Origin: an uncultured bacterium
Lineage (GTDB): Bacteria > Bacteroidota > Bacteroidia > Bacteroidales > Paludibacteraceae
NCBI GenBank assembly: GCA_946183755.1
Contig: CAMHCZ010000045.1
Span: 1-11,965, forward strand
Reading direction: 5' to 3'
DNA length: 11,965 nt
Under the pieces are notes generated by a model. That model did not search any database and was not told where the DNA came from. It saw nothing but the letters and a program-made list of their open reading frames with translations. A program made the position numbers and the translations under genes. Positions 6,761-11,965 of this stretch are shown here, piece by piece. Position 1 is the first letter of the stretch, and every line of letters starts with the position of its first letter.

Positions 6761-9100
6761 ATGAACGGTCTCAGGAAAATATTGCTGCTTTGCGTTTCGT
6801 CTCTCGTCGCAGTCTGCTCCTTGGCGCAGGTGGAGGTGGGCGGATGGCGCGTGCATTCATCTTTCAGCAATGTGCAGAGCGTGGCGCAGTCGGCCGACAG
6901 GGTTTTCGGACTGAGCGACGGCTCGCTTTTCCTTTTCGACAAGAAAGACTATGAGGTGGAGACGCTGTCCAAGGTCGAAGGGCTCAACGGCGCGAATGTC
7001 GGTTTGATAACGTATGCGGAAAAGGCCAAGGCGCTTGTGATAGCATATACCGACGGAAACATCGACCTGCTCTATGACGACGGCAGCATAAAGAACGTTC
7101 CGGACATCAAGAACTCAAGCGTGAGCGCCGACAAGAACCCTTCGGAGCTCGTTTATGATTCATCTACAGGCAATGTCTATATCGCAGGCGAGATTGGCGT
7201 CATAGTCTTCAATCCGACCAAGAAGGAAATCTCTGACACTTATATAATGGGCGAGGGCGGCACGTATCTCTCGGTTTATTCAATAGCATTGACCCCCGAT
7301 TCGATATACGCATTGACTCCGGACGGACTCAAGAGCGCTTCGAGAAGCGAGAAAATGCTGGTTAACAGCGCGATGTGGAAAACGACTGCGCTGGAGATCA
7401 GCGACGCTAAGCAAATTGAATATGTTGACGGCAAATTGTTTGTTCTTTCATCGTCCAATAAGCTGTATAGCAAGGAAATAGACAATGCGGCTTTGACTCT
7501 GCTGGATGACGATGTCCTTGGAATCTCGGTTTCGCCTGATGGCAATCTTATTGTCGGCAAGTCGAATTCAGTTGCCAAGATTTCTGTTGACGGCTCAGTG
7601 ATTTCAAGCTACGATAATATCTACGGCAGGTATGCGCAGCAGGATGTCAAATCGTCCGAGCGCATCTGGGTGGCTGCAGGATGGCGTGGCGTGGTGGAGC
7701 TCAATAATTGGCAGTTGGCTCAGGAAATCAAGCCTTCTGGACCAGCCAACAGGGATGTCTTCTCACTCAAATATTCAGGCGGAAGAATCTTCGCCATGAC
7801 CGGAAATCCAAGGTGCTACTCCGCGTCCGATGTCAGCAAGCCTGGCGCAGTCATGTTCTTCGAAAACGAAGAGTGGAGGGGCATAACAAGAAATGAGATT
7901 TACGGAGCGACAGGCAAGAATTTCCTTTCGCTCTGCTACATGTCAATAGACCCTAAGGACAAGACGCATTACTATGTGACATCGCTCCGTGACGGACTTT
8001 ACGAGTTCAGGAACGACGCTTTCTATAAACGCTACGGCCCGAGCAACAGCACGCTGCAGGTGGCAAGCACAGTTAGTGAGGCCGACGATTACATAACCGT
8101 CTGCGGTGTGGCGCTGGATAATAACAACCGGCTCTGGATGATAAATGAGCTGTCGGCGGCATCGGTCAAGGTGATGCTTGAGGACGGCACATGGAAGCAG
8201 TTCTCATATTCGAGCATTACGAACCCTCCGTTTATGGACAAGGTCGTGGTCTTGTCCAATAATCAGAAATGGTTCGGGAAACCGCACCGTACATACAGCA
8301 CAGGCGGACTTTTCATACTCGACGAGAACGGCAACACGTCCAGCGTGTCTGGACACAAGACAAAATTCATAAGCTCTGTTACCGACCAGGACGGCAACTT
8401 GAAGTCGTTAGGCTCGGTCTATGACATAACCGAAGACAGAAACGGCGATGTGTGGGTGGCTTGCGACAACGGCGTGTTTGTAATCAGCGGCGTGAAGGAC
8501 ATATTCACCAACGGCTACAAGGTGACACGTCCGAAGATTTCGCGCAACGACGGCACCAACTACGCCGACTATCTCTTGGACGGACAAATGGTGAGGGCAA
8601 TAGCCGTGGACGGCGGCAACCGCAAATGGATAGGCACTAATGCCTCGGGCGTTTACCTGATGTCGGCCGACGGACTTACTCAGATTCAGCACTTCACCGA
8701 GGACAACAGCCCTCTGCTGAGCAACCAGATACTCTCCATCGTCGTGAATGACGAGACGGGCGAGGTGTTCATCGCCACAAGCGGAGGCCTCGTGTCATAT
8801 CGTTCCGATGCGACAGAGAGCAACTCCGACCTTGACGACATAAAGGCATTCCCTAATCCGGTGCGTCCGAACTTCAACGGCGTGGTGACCATCACCGGAC
8901 TTATGGACGGGGCAGTGGTGAAGATAACCGACGCGGCAGGCAACATCGTCTGCCAGACTGTGGCTAACGGCGGACAGGCGACATGGAACCTGCGCAATGT
9001 GGACGGCCGTAGCGTGGCGAGCGGTGTTTATGCGGTCATGGCTTCCGAGGCCAACGGCGGCAAAGCTCGCGGAGCAGGCAAAATATTGGTTATAAGATAA
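6761..9100 (+). CDS. porZ: PorZ-like type IX secretion beta-propeller protein with sorting-type C-terminal domain
   Basis: The 779-residue protein has a signal peptide (MNGLRKILLLCVSSLVAVCS, cut near AQ at 22-23). About 660 residues of blade-like repeats follow, including DGSLFLFDKKDYEVETLSKV early and DRNGDVWVACDNGVFVIS late, of the two-component-regulator propeller kind. From about 692 to the end lies a beta-sandwich resembling a type A T9SS C-terminal domain: AFPNPVRP, VTITGLMDGAVVKITDAAG, then GRSVASGVYAV and KILVIR. Length, opening (QVEVGGWRVHSSF) and domain order match PorZ of Porphyromonas gingivalis, about 776 residues. From literature, PorZ is a surface partner of the sortase PorU, and its own C-terminal domain is kept rather than removed. 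The gene starts 3 bp after rdgB and 33 bp precede parE. A generic propeller protein exported by T9SS is the main alternative, so the symbol is tentative. Confidence 0.83.
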   Translation: MNGLRKILLLCVSSLVAVCSLAQVEVGGWRVHSSFSNVQSVAQSADRVFGLSDGSLFLFDKKDYEVETLSKVEGLNGANVGLITYAEKAKALVIAYTDGNIDLLYDDGSIKNVPDIKNSSVSADKNPSELVYDSSTGNVYIAGEIGVIVFNPTKKEISDTYIMGEGGTYLSVYSIALTPDSIYALTPDGLKSASRSEKMLVNSAMWKTTALEISDAKQIEYVDGKLFVLSSSNKLYSKEIDNAALTLLDDDVLGISVSPDGNLIVGKSNSVAKISVDGSVISSYDNIYGRYAQQDVKSSERIWVAAGWRGVVELNNWQLAQEIKPSGPANRDVFSLKYSGGRIFAMTGNPRCYSASDVSKPGAVMFFENEEWRGITRNEIYGATGKNFLSLCYMSIDPKDKTHYYVTSLRDGLYEFRNDAFYKRYGPSNSTLQVASTVSEADDYITVCGVALDNNNRLWMINELSAASVKVMLEDGTWKQFSYSSITNPPFMDKVVVLSNNQKWFGKPHRTYSTGGLFILDENGNTSSVSGHKTKFISSVTDQDGNLKSLGSVYDITEDRNGDVWVACDNGVFVISGVKDIFTNGYKVTRPKISRNDGTNYADYLLDGQMVRAIAVDGGNRKWIGTNASGVYLMSADGLTQIQHFTEDNSPLLSNQILSIVVNDETGEVFIATSGGLVSYRSDATESNSDLDDIKAFPNPVRPNFNGVVTITGLMDGAVVKITDAAGNIVCQTVANGGQATWNLRNVDGRSVASGVYAVMASEANGGKARGAGKILVIR

Positions 9101-9120
9101 ATAACGGACTAATTATATAA

Positions 9121-9125
9121 AGGAG
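9121..9125 (+). promoter_or_regulatory. Consensus Shine-Dalgarno site for parE
   Basis: AGGAG, preceded by AA, lies 8 bases before the parE ATG at 9134. This fixes the start. Bacteroidetes genes usually lack such a site, and other starts in this window have only A-rich leaders. The 33-bp gap from 9101 to 9133 is A/T-rich. I see no convincing Bacteroidetes promoter (TTTG with TAnnTTTG) in it. Confidence 0.7.
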
Positions 9126-9133
9126 AGAAAGAC

Positions 9134-11077
9134 ATGGCAAATGACGAAGAACTGTTGAACGGAGGAGCGCAGGAGAACGCTGCGGCTGCATACACAGACG
9201 AGAACATTGTCACACTCGAGGGACTGGAGCATGTGCGCTTGCGTCCAGGTATGTACATAGGTAAGCTGGGCGACGGCAACAGCGCCGACGACGGTATTTA
9301 TGTGCTGCTCAAGGAGGTGATTGACAACTCAATAGACGAGTTCAGAATGCACTTCGGCTCGACAATAGACATAAAGCTCGACGAGCACACACTGACAGTG
9401 CGCGACTATGGCCGAGGCATACCGCAAGGCAAGATGGTGGCGGCAGTGTCGATAATGAACACCGGCGCGAAGTACGACACAAAGTCCTTCCAGAAGTCGG
9501 TCGGACTGAACGGTGTGGGTACAAAGGCGGTGAATGCGCTGTCGTCAACTTTCAGCGTGTGGTCGTTCCGCGACGGCAAGGTGAAACAGGCCGACTTCGA
9601 GGCTGGCAAACTCGTCAAGGAGCACGACTTGCAGCCGACGACCGAGCGCGACGGAACCATGGTGCGCTTCACCCCGGACGAGGCTGTGTTCGGACCGTAC
9701 AGCTTCCACACCGACTACATCGAGACGATGCTGCGCAACTACACTTATCTGAACACCGGGCTGACACTCGTCTTCAACGGACAGAAATTCGTGTCGCGCA
9801 ACGGACTGCTCGACCTGTTGCAGGAGCGTAACACAGCCGAGCCGCTCTACCCGATAGTCCATCTCAAAGGCGACGACATAGAGATAGCCTTCACGCACAC
9901 CGACCAGTATGGCGAGGACTACTATTCATTCGTCAACGGACAGTACACGACACAGGGCGGTACGCACCAGAGCGCGCTGCGTGAGCATCTTTCGCGCGCC
10001 ATAAAGGACTTCTATCAGAAGAACTTCGAGTTGTCCGACATCCGCAGCGGCATCGTGGCGACCATCGCCATCAACGTCATCGAGCCTACGTTCGAGAGCC
10101 AGACCAAGGTGAAGCTGGGCTCGGCAAACATGGCGCCGGACAAGGACAGCGAGGGCAACCCTTACGACTTGAGCGGCGTGAGCGTTAACAAGTTCGTGGG
10201 CGATTTCATAAAGAAAGAGGTTGACGATTTCCTGCATAAGAACCAGGAGATAGCCGACACAATGCTCCACAAGATACAGGAGAGCGAGAAGGAGCGAAAG
10301 GCGATAGCCGGAGTGACTAAGCTCGCGCGCGAAAAGGCCAAGAAGGCAAACCTGCATAACCGCAAGCTGCGCGACTGCCGCTACCACTTCAACGATACAC
10401 GCGTGAAGGACGAGGCGAAGAATGAGCTGATGGAGAACAGCTCGATTTTCATCACCGAGGGAGACTCTGCGAGCGGCAGCTTGACCAAGTGCCGCAACGT
10501 GGACGTGCAAGCCGTGTTCAGCCTGCGAGGAAAACCGCTCAACAGCTGGGGACTTTCCAAGAAAGTGGTTTACGAGAACGAGGAGTTCAACCTGCTGCAG
10601 GCGGCGCTTAACATTGAGGACGGACTCGACGGACTGCGTTATAACAAAGTGATAATCGCCACCGATGCCGATGTCGATGGCATGCACATACGTCTGCTTA
10701 TGCTCACTTTCTTCCTGCAGTTCTATCCGGAACTTGTGAAGAGAGGCCACGTTTATATACTCGAGACGCCGCTGTTCCGTGTGCGCAAGACTGGCAAAAA
10801 CGGAGCCGACGACCGCTACTGCTACTCCGAGGACGAGAGACTCGAAGCCATCGAGGCGCTGAAGCCGAACCCTGAGATAACGCGATTCAAAGGTCTCGGA
10901 GAAATATCGCCCGATGAGTTCAAGGGCTTCATAGGCGACAAGATACGACTTGACCAAGTGAAGATGGCGAAGGGCGACCTCATTGGCGATGTCCTTGAGT
11001 TCTACATGGGCAAGAACACGCCGAGCCGTCAGGACTTCATAATAGACAATCTGGTTGTCCAGGAGGACATGCTTTGA
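9134..11077 (+). CDS. parE: DNA topoisomerase IV subunit B
   Basis: This is the ATPase subunit of type IIA topoisomerase IV, which separates linked daughter chromosomes together with ParC. The 647-residue protein has a GHKL ATPase domain: RLRPGMYIG (35-43), EVIDNSIDE (61-69, with the catalytic Glu and the Mg-binding Asn), DYGRGIP (91-97) and the ATP-lid GLNGVGTKAVNALS (124-137). A transducer domain follows. The TOPRIM domain has EGDSASGS (442-449) and DADVDG (511-516), and the protein closes with a RFKGLGE segment. GyrB usually reads EGDSAGGSAK at the first TOPRIM site, and FQKSVGLNGVG is typical of Bacteroidetes ParE, so I prefer ParE to GyrB. parC is not in the window. The stop lies inside the flank of a strong terminator, so this gene ends the + strand run. 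Confidence 0.9.
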   Translation: MANDEELLNGGAQENAAAAYTDENIVTLEGLEHVRLRPGMYIGKLGDGNSADDGIYVLLKEVIDNSIDEFRMHFGSTIDIKLDEHTLTVRDYGRGIPQGKMVAAVSIMNTGAKYDTKSFQKSVGLNGVGTKAVNALSSTFSVWSFRDGKVKQADFEAGKLVKEHDLQPTTERDGTMVRFTPDEAVFGPYSFHTDYIETMLRNYTYLNTGLTLVFNGQKFVSRNGLLDLLQERNTAEPLYPIVHLKGDDIEIAFTHTDQYGEDYYSFVNGQYTTQGGTHQSALREHLSRAIKDFYQKNFELSDIRSGIVATIAINVIEPTFESQTKVKLGSANMAPDKDSEGNPYDLSGVSVNKFVGDFIKKEVDDFLHKNQEIADTMLHKIQESEKERKAIAGVTKLAREKAKKANLHNRKLRDCRYHFNDTRVKDEAKNELMENSSIFITEGDSASGSLTKCRNVDVQAVFSLRGKPLNSWGLSKKVVYENEEFNLLQAALNIEDGLDGLRYNKVIIATDADVDGMHIRLLMLTFFLQFYPELVKRGHVYILETPLFRVRKTGKNGADDRYCYSEDERLEAIEALKPNPEITRFKGLGEISPDEFKGFIGDKIRLDQVKMAKGDLIGDVLEFYMGKNTPSRQDFIIDNLVVQEDML

Positions 11078-11954
11078 TAAAAAATCCCGAACGCAAGTTC
11101 GGGATTTTTTTTATCACTCTCTCATCAAGATATATTGCCCCTTTAGGAGTTGCATAACCATAAACCTCACCGTTTTTGGTTTTGAAGTATTCTGTGCGGT
11201 CTGTAATCTTAATGTCGTCAGCGTTAAATATCACACGGCATTCACCAAGACTTTCGTCGTAATAACGGAACCCGGTGATTCCTGCGGCATTAAGAATGTC
11301 ATTCGCCGCCATCATCGAGCCTGTGATTCTAGCCAATTCGCTCTGAATCGACATGCCATTAATTGAGCCAGATAAGGAGTCTTCTACGTTTGTAAACGTA
11401 TGTAACGCGTTATTAACCCTATCTAAAACGCTTTGATCCACAGCTGTGGTTGGCGGTATGTAGTTTGTACCATTATCATCTGGGATATCCACTTCATATA
11501 AGTATCTTGGTTTGTGGCCAAGGCGGATGTCGCTCTTGTTTTTTAAGAGAAAATCAAGAAGTGCATTTACTTCGCTTTTAGAAACCTTGCCGTACCTGTT
11601 GCGCTTCAATTCCCAATATCGCTTATTAAATATTGAGGCGTTGGTGTATGCCGACATTCCATTGATTATTTCATCGAGATTTTCATCATAATGGCTGAGG
11701 AGGAACATATTGTAGGCGCCACGCGCCTCTCTAGGTAAGACGTTAAAAAGCTCTTCGTCGCCTAACATCCAAATATCATCACCTGGATTAGCATAAGATT
11801 TTTCTATAGCGCCGCGATCCGCTGCAACGTATGTACCAAATCCAAATATTTTTGAGTGAAGTATATATGGGTCAAATTTATCAAACTTAGCTCGACTTCC
11901 ATGATATGCGATAAAGAATTCTGGGGTGTTGGGGTTATTGCGGTTAACCCTCAT
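11037..11954 (-). CDS. ADP-ribosyltransferase-like domain fragment of a phage/element 'polyvalent' protein
   Basis: The frame runs 305 residues from an ATG at 11954 but is also open to the window edge, so this may be an internal piece of a much larger protein. Near the N-terminus are YHGS (17-20) with KFDKFD, then GFGTYVA (38-44), the first two signature elements of an ADP-ribosyltransferase fold. Later come YLYEVDIPDD and GITGFRYYDESLGECRVIF followed by NADDIKI. This pattern is what I recall of the ART domain in polyvalent proteins of phages and conjugative elements. After it, GEVYGYATPKGAIYLDE resembles the linker that usually leads into a metallopeptidase domain with HEYxHLW. Here residues 284-291 are encoded by the parE terminator hairpin and 293-305 are antisense to the parE end, so the natural C-terminus appears missing. 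Transferase activity is unproven. Confidence 0.65.
   Translation of the reverse strand: MRVNRNNPNTPEFFIAYHGSRAKFDKFDPYILHSKIFGFGTYVAADRGAIEKSYANPGDDIWMLGDEELFNVLPREARGAYNMFLLSHYDENLDEIINGMSAYTNASIFNKRYWELKRNRYGKVSKSEVNALLDFLLKNKSDIRLGHKPRYLYEVDIPDDNGTNYIPPTTAVDQSVLDRVNNALHTFTNVEDSLSGSINGMSIQSELARITGSMMAANDILNAAGITGFRYYDESLGECRVIFNADDIKITDRTEYFKTKNGEVYGYATPKGAIYLDERVIKKIPNLRSGFFIKACPPGQPDCLL
11079..11112 (+). terminator. Strong intrinsic terminator, probably bidirectional
   Basis: A perfect 8-bp stem, TCCCGAAC (11085-11092) and GTTCGGGA (11097-11104), closes a GCAA tetraloop. It is preceded by six A's and followed by eight T's, so it should stop transcription from both strands. The symmetry extends further: TGAT at 11075-11078, which includes the parE stop, is matched by ATCA at 11113-11116, with two extra T's on the right arm. 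It ends parE transcription and would also block the - strand gene on its right. Confidence 0.93.
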
Positions 11955-11965
11955 ATACCTCGGCC
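11105..11965. mobile_element. Probable edge of an integrated phage or conjugative element
   Basis: By hand count, GC over 11161-11940 is about 41%, against about 57-62% on two sampled lines of the upstream genes. Coding switches strand, and the only gene is of a type carried by phages and conjugative elements. The left edge falls just after the parE terminator. No integrase, transposase, terminal repeat or target duplication is visible, so the kind of element is unknown. An old remnant or an assembly join would look the same from here. Confidence 0.45.

Noticed and set aside
9926..10957. A 343-codon open frame on the - strand inside parE
   Set aside because: It is a shadow of the parE reading frame. 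It covers the TOPRIM region, whose motifs are intact on the + strand.
9134..11077. GyrB instead of ParE
   Set aside because: The first TOPRIM site reads EGDSASGS rather than EGDSAGGSAK, and the ATPase-domain wording fits Bacteroidetes ParE. The call is from memory of the families, so a phylogeny would settle it.
11055..11366. A 103-codon + strand frame starting inside parE and crossing the terminator
   Set aside because: It has no family motifs, starts within parE's last codons and lies opposite the far better supported ART-like frame.

Overview
The window looks like a chromosomal segment of a Bacteroidales bacterium. I infer this from a DUF4292 lipoprotein, a PorZ-like type IX secretion protein with a C-terminal sorting-type domain, a zinc-cysteine-poor sirtuin of the Bacteroides type and a ParE of the Bacteroidetes kind. 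Hand counts on sample lines put the first 11 kb in the mid-50s % GC. Genus cannot be fixed from the sequence alone.

Region 1 (about 1-11077) holds nine genes, all on the + strand and tightly packed. They are a 5'-truncated sirtuin deacylase, aroB (3-dehydroquinate synthase), dut (dUTPase), a secreted TPR protein, a DUF4292 lipoprotein, an EnvC-like degenerate LytM/M23 protein, rdgB (XTP/dITP pyrophosphatase), a PorZ-like beta-propeller protein and parE (topoisomerase IV subunit B). Gaps run from an 11-bp overlap to 36 bp, so most are probably co-transcribed. Two themes alternate. One is nucleotide and DNA upkeep (dut, rdgB, parE). The other is envelope biogenesis (TPR protein, DUF4292 lipoprotein, EnvC-like factor, PorZ-like protein). 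No gene in this region looks broken except the sirtuin, which is cut by the window edge.

Region 2 (11079-11112) is a strong hairpin that should terminate transcription from both directions.

Region 3 (about 11105-11965) differs in character. GC falls to about 41% by hand count and coding switches to the - strand. The only gene is an ADP-ribosyltransferase-like domain of the sort found in very large phage or conjugative-element 'polyvalent' proteins. Its frame is open to the window edge on the 5' side. On the 3' side it runs through the terminator hairpin and ends antisense to the last codons of parE, so its natural C-terminal continuation appears lost. This is the likely edge of an integrated element, a deletion scar or an assembly join, and it is the most interesting spot in the window. 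I found no RNA genes, CRISPR arrays or complete insertion sequences.
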